Origin: G963674505 sp964575975
Lineage (GTDB): Bacteria; Desulfobacterota; Desulfobacteria; Desulfobacterales; SKZT01
Assembly (NCBI GenBank): GCA_964575975.1
Contig: CAZNTU010000010.1
Coordinates: forward strand, 1-57,691
Direction of reading: 5' to 3'
Length of the DNA: 57,691 bases
Shown: piece after piece, positions 1-7,963 of the stretch
Numbering within the stretch: position 1 is the stretch's first letter
Layout: each line of letters opens with the position of its first letter
Translations under genes and position numbers: made by a program
Notes under the pieces: generated by a model
Database searches by the model: none
What the model saw: only the letters and a program-made list of their open reading frames with translations
Told to the model about the DNA's origin: nothing

Positions 1-30
1 GTCGATGTCCTGGTACTTTTTGAAATTCAT
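1..30 (-). CDS. Start of a gene running off the left edge
   Basis: Only ten codons are inside the window, reading M-N-F-K-K-Y-Q-D-I-D from an ATG at 30 toward lower coordinates. A good ribosome binding site (GAGGAAG) lies a few bases before the ATG on the minus strand, which is the main reason to believe it. The product cannot be identified from ten residues. It is divergent from the gene starting at 343. Confidence 0.45.
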   Translation of the reverse strand, partial: MNFKKYQDID

Positions 31-342
31 ACGCTTACTTCCTCGGTCATTCCCTTTTGGATTCCGTGAAGCGGTCTACTTTGATCGCGTCCCGGACGGT
101 TTTCATCAGGCGCGTCATGAACCTGATTATCGGATTGCAATGGAAAAATCAATTCCCGCGCAAGGAAAAACACTATAATCTTTCGGGATTTGGCGCGCCT
201 CGATTGATTTGGAGACGATTTTCTGTTAGGTAAGGCTTTTCGCGGAAACGAGAGAAGCAGTCGGACCAACCGGACAGGTCGGACAAGACCCGGAGGCGTT
301 CGACGCCTAAAACCTAACCCTAAAAACCTACAAACCTTCCAA
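31..342. other. Divergent intergenic region
   Basis: About 310 bases separate the left-edge gene from the kinase-like gene. I looked for a cobalamin riboswitch because a cobamide operon lies downstream, but none of its conserved boxes is visible. No convincing small gene or terminator was found; promoters for both directions presumably lie here. Confidence 0.5.
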
Positions 343-1953
343 ATGCCCAACATCGATCCAAACATAGAAAGAGCGCTGGCAGTGGAGAAGATCAAGGGGA
401 ACGCCTTCGACTTCACGGCCAAGTATTATGCGGTGGCGGAACTGCACAAGATCGCCGAGAAGAGCCCGGAAATTGTAAACCTCGAAACAGTGTCGGTTCT
501 TGAGGAATTGATGGGATGCCAAGGATTCGCAAGACAGAGGCAGGGCTTCTTTCTTTTCAGGGAAACAGCGAACACGCTGGGGGCGCTGATTTCCAATTGC
601 CGAAGCGTCGAGACGGCCGAGAGCGTACTGTCGGCTTTCAAGCGAGTACTGTCATCCGTTTCCAGTCACGCGCACCGGGCGGCGGCGGAGGCCCTGGGGC
701 TCCTGCCGATTTCCATCAGAGGACCCCGACCGCCCGAGATGAAGCGCGACAGCATACCATCGATCTCCTTCGACCGAATTCTGGAAAAAAACGTCGTGAA
801 GTCCGTGTCGGCCCCCGTTTTTTTCGGCCGCAGCCTCGCGATTCGGTGCCGAAATACGAACCGCCTGCTGGTGATCAAGCTGGCCCGGCCGTCGGACACG
901 CCCGAGGGGTTGGCCAAGGAAATCCTGTGGATGGACCATATTCGCTCTGGCGGCTATCATTTTTCGTCTCGGTTCGACATCCCGGAATCGTTATATATCG
1001 ACGATTCCCCCGTATTTCGCTTGAACGGCACGCCGGTGCAAAACGGCGCGAAGCTTCATCCGAAACGGTTCGCCATCGCATTTTCGGCCCATCCGGACTA
1101 TTACACCTACCCCAACGATCCCGAAACGGCCAAAAAGCTTTCCGGGAAGGAGTTCGCGAGGGTAATGCGCGGAAACGCCTTCCTGGCAGGCAAACTGGCG
1201 TCGAACGGCGTGGTCCACTCGGCCTTGATTCCCCTTTTCCACAACCGGGTCCAGGTGAACAGGAGGCGCGACCAGGGACTTTACGAGTGGTTCCGGGCCG
1301 GACGCCTGGACCAGTGGCTTCGCTCCTGCGACCATCCCAACATGGGAGTCACGGGGCTCAGGGATTTCGAGCACATGTTTTCGTACGACGAGAAGGGACT
1401 TTCTCTCTACCGCCACATGGGAAGCCAGTTTCTAAGCTTTATGCTGGTGGTCGGAAGCTACTTTCGAAACCGGGACGAAAAGCAGATAGGCATCGGCAGT
1501 GACGGGAAACCGGTGGACGCCAGGACGCTTTTCGACCGGGGTCTTCTCGAGGAACTGGTCCCCGGATTGTTCAAGGACTACTACAAAGGATTCGTGGGGG
1601 AGGATTACCGGGGGGATCTTCCTTTCGACGTCGAGCGGCTTGTCGGGAGGATGATCGACGAAATGGGCGTGGATCGGTACATGGAAGAGATATTGAGAGT
1701 TGCAGACCAGAACCGGATGCGCGACGACGAGTTCGTCGCCTTTTTGACGAACCGGGGGTTCGAGCCGGCGCGACTCGCGGGCGCGACTCGCGGAAAGGAG
1801 GACATCGTAATTCACAGCGGTCCCCACTTGGGTGGCTTCAACGAACGGATTTCCCTTCCGGAACTGATCGAGGCGGTCGCGGCCATGTCGGGGATGTGCA
1901 TAGCGGGGAGGTATTGGATGGAGAGGTTTGGAAGGGCGGCAACCTCCACTTGA
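343..1953 (+). CDS. HEAT-repeat / protein-kinase-like protein, function unknown
   Basis: The 536-residue product is not a family I can name. Residues 25-125 look like paired amphipathic helices of a HEAT-like repeat domain. From about 140 on there are kinase-fold hallmarks in the right order: a VIKL strand with Lys179, a following helix with Glu193, a catalytic-loop-like segment HSALIPLFHN (292-301) and an LRDFE segment (339-343) in the place of DFG. These are inferences from pattern, not proof; a small-molecule or corrinoid-related phosphotransferase or a pseudokinase are both possible. It ends 58 bases before cobO in the same direction, so it probably heads the cobamide operon. No strong Shine-Dalgarno precedes the chosen ATG. 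Confidence 0.75.
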   Translation: MPNIDPNIERALAVEKIKGNAFDFTAKYYAVAELHKIAEKSPEIVNLETVSVLEELMGCQGFARQRQGFFLFRETANTLGALISNCRSVETAESVLSAFKRVLSSVSSHAHRAAAEALGLLPISIRGPRPPEMKRDSIPSISFDRILEKNVVKSVSAPVFFGRSLAIRCRNTNRLLVIKLARPSDTPEGLAKEILWMDHIRSGGYHFSSRFDIPESLYIDDSPVFRLNGTPVQNGAKLHPKRFAIAFSAHPDYYTYPNDPETAKKLSGKEFARVMRGNAFLAGKLASNGVVHSALIPLFHNRVQVNRRRDQGLYEWFRAGRLDQWLRSCDHPNMGVTGLRDFEHMFSYDEKGLSLYRHMGSQFLSFMLVVGSYFRNRDEKQIGIGSDGKPVDARTLFDRGLLEELVPGLFKDYYKGFVGEDYRGDLPFDVERLVGRMIDEMGVDRYMEEILRVADQNRMRDDEFVAFLTNRGFEPARLAGATRGKEDIVIHSGPHLGGFNERISLPELIEAVAAMSGMCIAGRYWMERFGRAATST

Positions 1954-2011
1954 CCTCCCCGCGCGTTCCTGTTATGTCCCAATTTCTGTTTCTTTAAAGA
2001 CGGAGTCGAAG

Positions 2012-2530
2012 ATGAAAGGGTACACTCAGATTTACACGGGGAAGGGAAAGGGGAAGACCACGGCGGCCATAGGGCTTTGCGTCAGGGCGGCCGGGGCGGG
2101 GCTGAAGGTTTTCGTCGGCCAGTTCATCAAGATGGGGGATTACAGCGAAATCAAGATGTTGAGGGAGCGTTTTTCCGAAAGCGTAACGCTGGAGCAGTTC
2201 GGCGGCCAGGGTTTCGTGAACGGCAGGCCGACGGAAGAGCACAGGCTGGCGGCGGCCCGGGGGCTTGCCCGAATGAAGGAAGTCATGGATTCCGGCCGAT
2301 ACGACGTGGTGATTTTGGAGGAAATCAACGTGGCGGTTTCTTTTGGCTTGATAGATGCGGAGGACGTCCTGGAGCTGATTTCCCGAAAGCCCGAAAACGT
2401 GGAATTGATTCTCACAGGACGGGGAGCGGACCAGAAGTTGATCGACGCCGCCGACCTGGTCACGGAAATGGTGGAAATCAAGCACTATTACAAAAAGGGG
2501 GTTGGGGCGCGCGAAGGCATCGAGAAATGA
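2012..2530 (+). CDS. cobO: ATP:corrinoid adenosyltransferase, CobO/BtuR type
   Basis: This cytoplasmic enzyme transfers the 5'-deoxyadenosyl group of ATP to the cobalt of corrinoids, giving adenosylcobamides or precursors. The 172-residue product opens with MKGYTQIYTGKGKGKTTAA, the CobO-type P-loop (residues 10-17), and contains the VILEEIN and ELILTGRGA segments typical of the family. The length fits. I chose ATG 2012 rather than an upstream in-frame ATG (1928) because a GGAG site sits about 6 bases upstream and family homology starts here. The stop overlaps the start of cobU (ATGA), indicating translational coupling. Confidence 0.95.
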   Translation: MKGYTQIYTGKGKGKTTAAIGLCVRAAGAGLKVFVGQFIKMGDYSEIKMLRERFSESVTLEQFGGQGFVNGRPTEEHRLAAARGLARMKEVMDSGRYDVVILEEINVAVSFGLIDAEDVLELISRKPENVELILTGRGADQKLIDAADLVTEMVEIKHYYKKGVGAREGIEK

Positions 2531-3042
2531 ACGGAAAAATATTTGTCATAGGCGGATGCAGGAGCGGCAAGAGCAGGCGGGCGATGGAGATCGCGGAGGA
2601 GATCGCCTTCGAGGGCCGGGTTTTCGTGGCGACTTGCGTACCGCACGACGACGAGATGAAGGATCGCGTAATTCGGCACCAGCGGGAGCGCGGCAAGGGG
2701 TGGACAGCGGTGGAGGCCCCCGTGAATCTTCCGGAGGCGATTCTGGAGCATTCCAAACGCGCGCGGGTGATATTGGCCGATTGCCTCACCCTTTGGATCT
2801 CCAACCTGTATATGGAGTCCATGGACGTGGAAGCCAGGGTCGATGCGCTGACCGACGCGATCAGGCGGGTCGAATGTCCCGTGGTCGTGGTCTCCAACGA
2901 GGTGGGGACAGGAATCGTTCCCGAAAACGCGCTGGCCAGACGGTACCGGGATTCGGTCGGATTCGCCAACCAGAAGACGGCGTCGTGCGTCGACGAGGTA
3001 ATCTGGATGGTCGCCGGGATTCCGGTGAAAATCAAGGGGTAG
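2527..3042 (+). CDS. cobU: Adenosylcobinamide kinase / adenosylcobinamide-phosphate guanylyltransferase
   Basis: CobU (CobP) phosphorylates adenosylcobinamide and then activates it with GTP to adenosylcobinamide-GDP. The 171-residue product has the P-loop GGCRSGKS (residues 9-16), the IRHQRERGKGW region that carries the guanylylated His in the family, the DCLTLWISNL strand and the signature VSNEVGTGIVPENALARRYR. The ATG overlaps the cobO stop, and cobS starts 6 bases after its stop. Unambiguous assignment. Confidence 0.96.
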   Translation: MNGKIFVIGGCRSGKSRRAMEIAEEIAFEGRVFVATCVPHDDEMKDRVIRHQRERGKGWTAVEAPVNLPEAILEHSKRARVILADCLTLWISNLYMESMDVEARVDALTDAIRRVECPVVVVSNEVGTGIVPENALARRYRDSVGFANQKTASCVDEVIWMVAGIPVKIKG

Positions 3043-3048
3043 AACGCA

Positions 3049-3774
3049 GTGAAAGGATTTGTTTCCGCCATACAGTTCATCACAAGCATCCCGGTCGGGA
3101 AAACCGTCGTGTTCGAGCCCCGGGCCATGATCCCCTTCTTTCCGGTGGTCGGGCTGCTACTGGGAGTCGCAGTCTCCGTCTTCGACGCCATCGCAATTCG
3201 TCTTTGGCCCGCTTACGTCGTCGCCGTTTTGGACACGGGACTTCTGGTGATTCTCACGGGCGCCCTTCATCTGGACGGTTTGGGGGACACGGCCGACGGA
3301 CTGTACGGCAACCGCCCGAGGGAGCGCGCGCTGGAAATCATGAAAGACAGCCGGATCGGGGCCATGGGAGTCGTGGCGGTCGTGTGCGCGCTGGCGGTAA
3401 AATGGGGAGGGCTGGCCTCCCTTGGCGATCGCAGGAGCCTTTTGATAATCGTAGTCCCCGCGTTCGCCCGCGCCTCCATGATTTTCGGGATGTATTTTCT
3501 CGAATACGGACGGCCCGGCGGCGGGACCGGAAGTCCCTTTTTCCAGGAGCCACTGGATAAAAAAGCGTTCGTGTACGTCGCGATACCGGTCGTTTTGAGT
3601 CTGTTCGCCGGCTTGCGGGGGATACTTCTGATTGTCGCGTTTATTGTGTTTACAGCCGCGACCCTGGCGTTTTATAAGAAACGAATGGGCTGCATAACGG
3701 GAGACATGCTCGGGGCCATGGCCGAGTCGTCCGAAGCCGCCCTTTTTCTTGTCGTCTCGATGGGGAACGTATAA
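3049..3774 (+). CDS. cobS: Adenosylcobinamide-GDP ribazoletransferase (cobalamin synthase)
   Basis: This integral membrane enzyme joins adenosylcobinamide-GDP to the alpha-ribazole (phosphate), the last assembly step of the nucleotide loop. The 241-residue product starts at a GTG codon and carries the family motif HLDGLGDTADGLYG near residue 73. Several hydrophobic membrane segments follow, including the C-terminal one just before CITGDMLGAMAE. Its stop (TAA, 3772-3774) directly abuts the next ATG at 3775, so it is coupled in the operon. Confidence 0.95.
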   Translation: MKGFVSAIQFITSIPVGKTVVFEPRAMIPFFPVVGLLLGVAVSVFDAIAIRLWPAYVVAVLDTGLLVILTGALHLDGLGDTADGLYGNRPRERALEIMKDSRIGAMGVVAVVCALAVKWGGLASLGDRRSLLIIVVPAFARASMIFGMYFLEYGRPGGGTGSPFFQEPLDKKAFVYVAIPVVLSLFAGLRGILLIVAFIVFTAATLAFYKKRMGCITGDMLGAMAESSEAALFLVVSMGNV

Positions 3775-4872
3775 ATGATCAAAGGCCACGGGGGTAACAT
3801 CAAGGAGACTGCGGAACAGTTCGGGCTGGACCCTTCCCAAATCGTCGATATGAGCAGCAACGTCAATCCGCTGGGGCCGCCCGAGGGACTGGCGGAATTT
3901 TTGAAGGAAAGGATGTCGGCGATAGAGGCGCTTCCCGAATCCGACGCCGGAGGTATCGTGAAAGCGTTCGCGAACCGCTACGGGGTTCGCCCGGAAAAAG
4001 TACTGGCGGGAAACGGCACGACCCAGTTCATATACGCCATCCCGGAGGTGCTCGAGACACGCAAGGCGCTCGTGTTCGGTCCGACCTATTCTGACTACGC
4101 CGACGCCTGCAAAATGCGCGGGACCGATTTCTCTTTCCTGATGGCGAAGGATTCCGACGATTTTCGCCACGACTTGGATTTTGCCGAAAAACGCATCGCC
4201 GAGGCGGACACCGTTTTCGTGTGCAATCCCAACAATCCCACGGGGGTCCTTGTTTCCGGAGACCGCCTAAAGCGACTGCGGCAAAAGTTCCCGCAGGTCT
4301 TTTTCATCGTCGACGAATCCTATCTTCCGTTCGTCCCGGACGGAGAAAGCGAATCCCTTGTCAACGACGACGCCGAGAACCTCCTGGTGTTGAACTCCAT
4401 GTCCAAGATTTTCCGCATCCCCCGACTTCGGATCGGATTCGTCGTCGCGAGCGGGCGAATCATAGAGAGATTCTACCGGTATTACCTTCCCTGGAGCGTC
4501 AACAGTCTCGCCCAGACGGCCGTGGAGTTTCTCATGGAAAATGGAGAGCGTACGGGCCGGTTCGTAAAGGAATCGCAGGACTATCTGGCGAAGGAGCGGG
4601 ACGAATTTAGAAACGCCCTGGCCGGCGGCGACGCGATCAGGACGTTCGACAGCAAGACGTCCTTCGTGCTCGCGAAACTGACTGGCACGACATCGGACGA
4701 GGTGTTCGACAGAATGGCCCAAGCCAAGTTTCTTGTTCGGAACTGCGCGAATTTCGCCGGGCTTTCGGACGAATACGTGCGGATTTCGCTGAAGACGAGC
4801 GATATCAACCGTCGAGCGGCCCGCGAACTTTTGCGAATCGCGGAATCGGGAGGGGGAAACCGAAAAACATGA
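3775..4872 (+). CDS. cobD: Threonine-phosphate decarboxylase (Salmonella CobD type), PLP-dependent
   Basis: It makes (R)-1-aminopropan-2-ol O-phosphate from L-threonine O-3-phosphate for the cobamide linker. The 365-residue protein is a class I/II aminotransferase-fold enzyme that begins MIKGHGGNIKETAEQFG, as this subgroup does. NPNNPTG is at 151-157, the cofactor-contacting Asp and Tyr at 180 and 183, and the predicted Schiff-base lysine is Lys211 in NSMSKIFRIPRLRIGF. Context decides between this role and histidinol-phosphate aminotransferase: it sits between cobS and cbiB. The symbol follows Salmonella usage (Pseudomonas cobC). The stop overlaps the cbiB start (ATGA at 4869). Confidence 0.92.
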   Translation: MIKGHGGNIKETAEQFGLDPSQIVDMSSNVNPLGPPEGLAEFLKERMSAIEALPESDAGGIVKAFANRYGVRPEKVLAGNGTTQFIYAIPEVLETRKALVFGPTYSDYADACKMRGTDFSFLMAKDSDDFRHDLDFAEKRIAEADTVFVCNPNNPTGVLVSGDRLKRLRQKFPQVFFIVDESYLPFVPDGESESLVNDDAENLLVLNSMSKIFRIPRLRIGFVVASGRIIERFYRYYLPWSVNSLAQTAVEFLMENGERTGRFVKESQDYLAKERDEFRNALAGGDAIRTFDSKTSFVLAKLTGTTSDEVFDRMAQAKFLVRNCANFAGLSDEYVRISLKTSDINRRAARELLRIAESGGGNRKT

Positions 4873-5837
4873 CGAACGATCTTGTAGGATATTTTGTGCT
4901 TCCGGCGGCGTTCGCCCTGGATTTCATCCTGGGGGACCCCCGGTGGGGATTTCATCCCGTTCGACTGATGGGAAAGGCCATCGAATTCGCGGAGCCCCGG
5001 TTTCGGGCGCTGCCGTTCGGTCCGCTCCTCTCCGGAACGCTCTTCGCCCTGACGTTGATCGGCGGCGTATTCGTCGTTAGCTTTATTTTCATGCAACGTC
5101 TGTGGTCGATGTCCCCGGTCGCGGCGTTTGTCGCGGAGACGATCCTGGTATACTTTTGCATATCGGCCAAGGACTTGAAGGACAGCGTTCGGGAAATCCA
5201 CGGGTCTTTGGTGGAAAAAAGGATGGAAAAGGCGCGAGGAGAGCTTTCCATGATCGTGGGAAGGGAAGTGGACGGGCTCGACGAGGAAGCGGTCGCTCGG
5301 GCCTGCGTGGAAACGACGGCGGAGAATTTGGTAGACGGCGTGATCGCCCCCCTGTTCTTCGCCGCGCTGGGAGGCGCGCCTTTGGCCTTGACCTATAAAA
5401 TGATCAACACTCTCGACTCCATGGTCGGATACAAGAACGACAAATATATTCTTTTCGGGAGGGCTTCCGCGAAAATCGACGACGCGGCCAACTGGCTGCC
5501 CGCCCGCCTGTCCGTGCCGCTCATATCCATAGCGGCCCAGATACTGGCGAAAAAGGGCGAAGCGGCCCTCGACACGGCCAGGAAGGAGGGGCGAAGCCAC
5601 AGCAGCCCCAACGCCGGATATTCCGAGGCCGCTTTCGCGGGCGCGTTTTCCGTCAGATTGGGAGGCCCGAACCGATATCACGGCAAGCTCGTGGAAAAAC
5701 CCTACATCGGTCGCCGTTTCGGCCCCGTCAAGCTGTCGCACGTCCCGAAGGCCTGCGACCTGATGACCCTTTCTTCCGTTCTGACGCTCCTGTCATTCTG
5801 GGGCTTTGTCGTCATATCGGGCATATTGTTCCCATGA
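4869..5837 (+). CDS. cbiB: Adenosylcobinamide-phosphate synthase
   Basis: CbiB attaches aminopropanol (phosphate) to adenosylcobyric acid; the Pseudomonas name is CobD. The 322-residue polytopic membrane protein has the N-terminal motif GDPRWGFHPVRLMG (residues 22-35), the ENLVDGVIAPLFF segment and the TINTLDSMVGYKNDKY-like segment typical of the family. Start and stop both overlap neighbours by four bases (ATGA), placing it firmly in the cobamide operon. Confidence 0.95.
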   Translation: MTNDLVGYFVLPAAFALDFILGDPRWGFHPVRLMGKAIEFAEPRFRALPFGPLLSGTLFALTLIGGVFVVSFIFMQRLWSMSPVAAFVAETILVYFCISAKDLKDSVREIHGSLVEKRMEKARGELSMIVGREVDGLDEEAVARACVETTAENLVDGVIAPLFFAALGGAPLALTYKMINTLDSMVGYKNDKYILFGRASAKIDDAANWLPARLSVPLISIAAQILAKKGEAALDTARKEGRSHSSPNAGYSEAAFAGAFSVRLGGPNRYHGKLVEKPYIGRRFGPVKLSHVPKACDLMTLSSVLTLLSFWGFVVISGILFP

Positions 5838-6643
5838 AGTATTCTCCCCTTCCAAAATCGTACAAGGGCCGTTTCCCGTTCAGGCTATGCACCACTTCTT
5901 TCATATACCCGGACTTGTACGCCCCCAACGTCGAAATGCTCGCGCCCTATCTGGACGAAATCGAGCTTTTGTTTTTCGAGAGCGGCTACGAAGGCGCCCT
6001 GCCCTCTTCCAAGGATATGGAGGAGATCGGGAAGCTGCTGGACGAATCGGAAACTTCGTGCAACGTGCATCTGCCGCTTGACATTTCTCTGGGGGACAAA
6101 GACCGGGCGAAACGGATAAAGGCTGTGGAGACGGTGGAACGAGTCGTCGATCTGGCGAATCCCTTGTCGCCCTCCACGTATACGGTCCACTTTACATACG
6201 AGGAAAAGGACCGGTCCGATCCGGCAATAGCGGCCTGGAAGGATCGCCTGCGCGACAGTTTCGACCGGATCGTCAAAAAAACGCCGATGGAATCCTTTAC
6301 TGTAGAAAATTTGGTGGACTACCCTTTCGAATGGATGGACGCCTTCCTCGAAGAAACCGGCCTGCGGGTCTGCATGGACATCGGGCACTACATCGAAAGG
6401 GGAGAGAACTTCGCGGAAGCCTATTGCCGTCGCCATCAAAAAATTGACATTCTGCACGTCTACGGGGTCAGACCCGAAAAAGACCACCAGTCGCTGAAAC
6501 ATATAGATACGAAATGGCAAGAGGAGCTGATTGAGATTCTGAGCAATTTTCTCGGGGTCGTGTCCGTGGAAGTATTCTCTTTCGACAATCTGAAGAAATC
6601 CCTGGATGTTCTGGAAAGCTGGGGAAGCCGGGCCGGTTGGTAG
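5834..6643 (+). CDS. cbiR: Cobamide-remodelling phosphodiesterase-like TIM barrel (CbiR type)
   Basis: The 269-residue protein is a sugar-phosphate-isomerase/AP-endonuclease-2-like TIM barrel. Barrel-strand segments with likely metal ligands include NVHLPLDI, YTVHFTYEE, FTVENLVDYP, CMDIGHYIERG and ILHVYGV. CbiR, described in Akkermansia, belongs to this superfamily and cleaves the nucleotide loop of cobamides so that they can be rebuilt with another lower ligand. The four-base overlap with cbiB in an operon holding only late cobamide genes fits that role well. It could instead be a generic isomerase-like protein. The last 40 or so bases and the following spacer are partly duplicated at 7137. 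Confidence 0.8.
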   Translation: MKYSPLPKSYKGRFPFRLCTTSFIYPDLYAPNVEMLAPYLDEIELLFFESGYEGALPSSKDMEEIGKLLDESETSCNVHLPLDISLGDKDRAKRIKAVETVERVVDLANPLSPSTYTVHFTYEEKDRSDPAIAAWKDRLRDSFDRIVKKTPMESFTVENLVDYPFEWMDAFLEETGLRVCMDIGHYIERGENFAEAYCRRHQKIDILHVYGVRPEKDHQSLKHIDTKWQEELIEILSNFLGVVSVEVFSFDNLKKSLDVLESWGSRAGW

Positions 6644-6650
6644 CGGACGT
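6603..6650 (+). repeat. Direct repeat copy 1 (end of cbiR)
   Basis: The 3' end of cbiR and the first bases after its stop (TGGATGTTCTGGAAAG ... GTAGCGGACG) recur at 7137-7174. The first copy has about nine extra bases in the middle. The two copies bracket the DUF6559-like gene. Confidence 0.8.
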
Positions 6651-6720
6651 AGAATCGACTGCGATTTGAAAGTCGGCTTGACGGAGGCGATCCATTATCG
6701 GAAGGGAAAGGAGCGAATGG

Positions 6721-7119
6721 ATGAAACTGTGGGAACGGTTCGCAAAGCGTCGGGCCATCCGGTCGTACGTGCAGGTACTGCCGCGTCTGCTGAAAAAACG
6801 GTACGGCAGGCACAAGAAATATACGCGCGAGCAGGTCCAAAAGACAGTCGCGCAGGCTGGGTTGAACCGAGAGTACATCTACTACGCGATTGCAATGTAC
6901 GCGACCAGGAAAGAATTCGAAACGTTGCAGAAAGACGCGGCGAATCCTCTCGACTACGGGGAGGCGCGCAAGGAAATTGCAGATTCGCATTTCGACGGAA
7001 ACGAAGGGTTCACCATCCAAGACGCTCTCGACGCTTCCGCCGCGTCTTCCGGTTTTTTCGGCGGCGGGACGGAGTGCGACGCAGGGGAGAGCGGAAACGG
7101 AAATTTAGGCGGGGAATAA
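6721..7119 (+). CDS. Small DUF6559-like protein
   Basis: This 132-residue protein of unknown function resembles, from memory, the small DUF6559 family: a basic helical N-terminus (MKLWERFAKRRAIRSYVQ), LPRLLKKRYG, and a central YTREQVQKTV segment followed by a tyrosine-rich helix (REYIYYAIAMYA). The C-terminal 35 residues are Gly/Ser/Asp-rich and look disordered. An AAGGAGCG site directly precedes the ATG. The gene sits between two copies of the cbiR end, so it may have arrived by an insertion or duplication event. Confidence 0.7.
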   Translation: MKLWERFAKRRAIRSYVQVLPRLLKKRYGRHKKYTREQVQKTVAQAGLNREYIYYAIAMYATRKEFETLQKDAANPLDYGEARKEIADSHFDGNEGFTIQDALDASAASSGFFGGGTECDAGESGNGNLGGE

Positions 7120-7136
7120 CGGATTTAGGGAATCCA

Positions 7137-7174
7137 TGGATGTTCTGGAAAGCCGGGCCAGTTCGTAGCGGACG
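7137..7174 (+). repeat. Direct repeat copy 2 (duplicated end of cbiR)
   Basis: TGGATGTTCTGGAAAG followed by CCGGGCCAGTTCGTAGCGGACG matches 6603-6650 apart from a nine-base gap and a few substitutions. It lies just before the GNAT gene and is not part of a full second cbiR. Confidence 0.8.
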
Positions 7175-7202
7175 CCGAGGATGGCCGGAAATGGAGGGAG
7201 CG

Positions 7203-7721
7203 ATGCTCAGAAAGTGCGAACAAGCCGATCTGCAAAGGATGTTCGAAATTATCAACGAGTCTGCCCAAGCCTACAAGGGAATCATCCCCGAGGACCGATG
7301 GCACGAGCCGTACATGCCCATGAAGGAACTGGCGGCGGAGGTCGAGGACGGGGTTCGGTTCTGGGGCTACGAATCGGAGTCGGGACTTGCCGGAGTGATG
7401 GGAATCCAGGACAAGGGCGAAGTAACCCTGATTCGCCACGCGTACGTGCTCAAGAAGGACAGGAACCGGGGCATAGGAACCGCCCTTTTGCGGCATCTGG
7501 AAACCATTGCCCGAACGCCGATCCTCGTAGGCACGTGGAAAGCGGCGCAATGGGCCGTGGCTTTTTACGAGAAAAACGGATACTCGCCGGTTCCGGAGGA
7601 GGAAAAGAACCGGCTTTTGAGAAAATTCTGGAACATACCGGAAAGGCAGGTGGAGACTTCGGTGGTTTTGGCCCGACAGAGGGATGAATCAGAGCAGTTC
7701 CAAAAATCTTTCCTCGCTTAG
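7203..7721 (+). CDS. GNAT-family N-acetyltransferase
   Basis: The 172-residue protein has the GNAT acetyl-CoA-binding motif RNRGIGTALLRHLE near residue 84 and the C-terminal AVAFYEKNGYSPVP motif. Its substrate cannot be told. I chose ATG 7203 because GGAGGGAG immediately precedes it; ATG 7191 four codons earlier is possible. The TAG stop lies exactly at the left edge of the MITE-like element (7722), so the original C-terminus may have been altered by its insertion. Confidence 0.85.
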   Translation: MLRKCEQADLQRMFEIINESAQAYKGIIPEDRWHEPYMPMKELAAEVEDGVRFWGYESESGLAGVMGIQDKGEVTLIRHAYVLKKDRNRGIGTALLRHLETIARTPILVGTWKAAQWAVAFYEKNGYSPVPEEEKNRLLRKFWNIPERQVETSVVLARQRDESEQFQKSFLA

Positions 7722-7874
7722 TTTGACATTGTAAACTTAACGGGTAACATGCCGAATTTATCGACCCGTGCGGTCGGAGGGCGGTGCGATTCCCCCCTTG
7801 AGGGGGGAATCGCGACCCGACCGCACAAGGTCGAAATATTTCAATTGGTTGCGGCTTATGTTTACGATGTCAAG
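7722..7874. mobile_element. MITE-like element with terminal inverted repeats and a central long hairpin
   Basis: The ends TTGACATTGTAAACTTAA (7723-7740) and, reverse-complemented from 7856-7873, TTGACATCGTAAACATAA match at 16 of 18 positions. Inside, GTGCGGTCGG pairs with CCGACCGCAC, and within that GCGATTCCCCCC pairs perfectly with GGGGGGAATCGC around a TTGA loop. TTAG occurs on both flanks (7718-7721 and 7875-7878), a possible 4-bp target duplication. It has no coding capacity. A second, left-half copy with one mismatch in 77 bases is at 12972. It could also act as a terminator between the GNAT and caspase-like genes. Confidence 0.82.
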
Positions 7875-7963
7875 TTAGGCGCACTTGTTTAAAAATATTG
7901 CCATGTTGAATGAAAAACGAAACCAGCAACCTGGAATCGCAGCAACGAAGAGAGGTTGGAGAT

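Noticed and set aside
31..342. Cobalamin riboswitch upstream of the cobamide operon
   Set aside because: None of the conserved B12-box elements could be found on either strand here or upstream of the acs genes.
7910..7963. Longer start for the caspase-like protein at ATG 7910
   Set aside because: It would place 18 polar residues before a clear signal peptide; ATG 7964 has the ribosome binding site.
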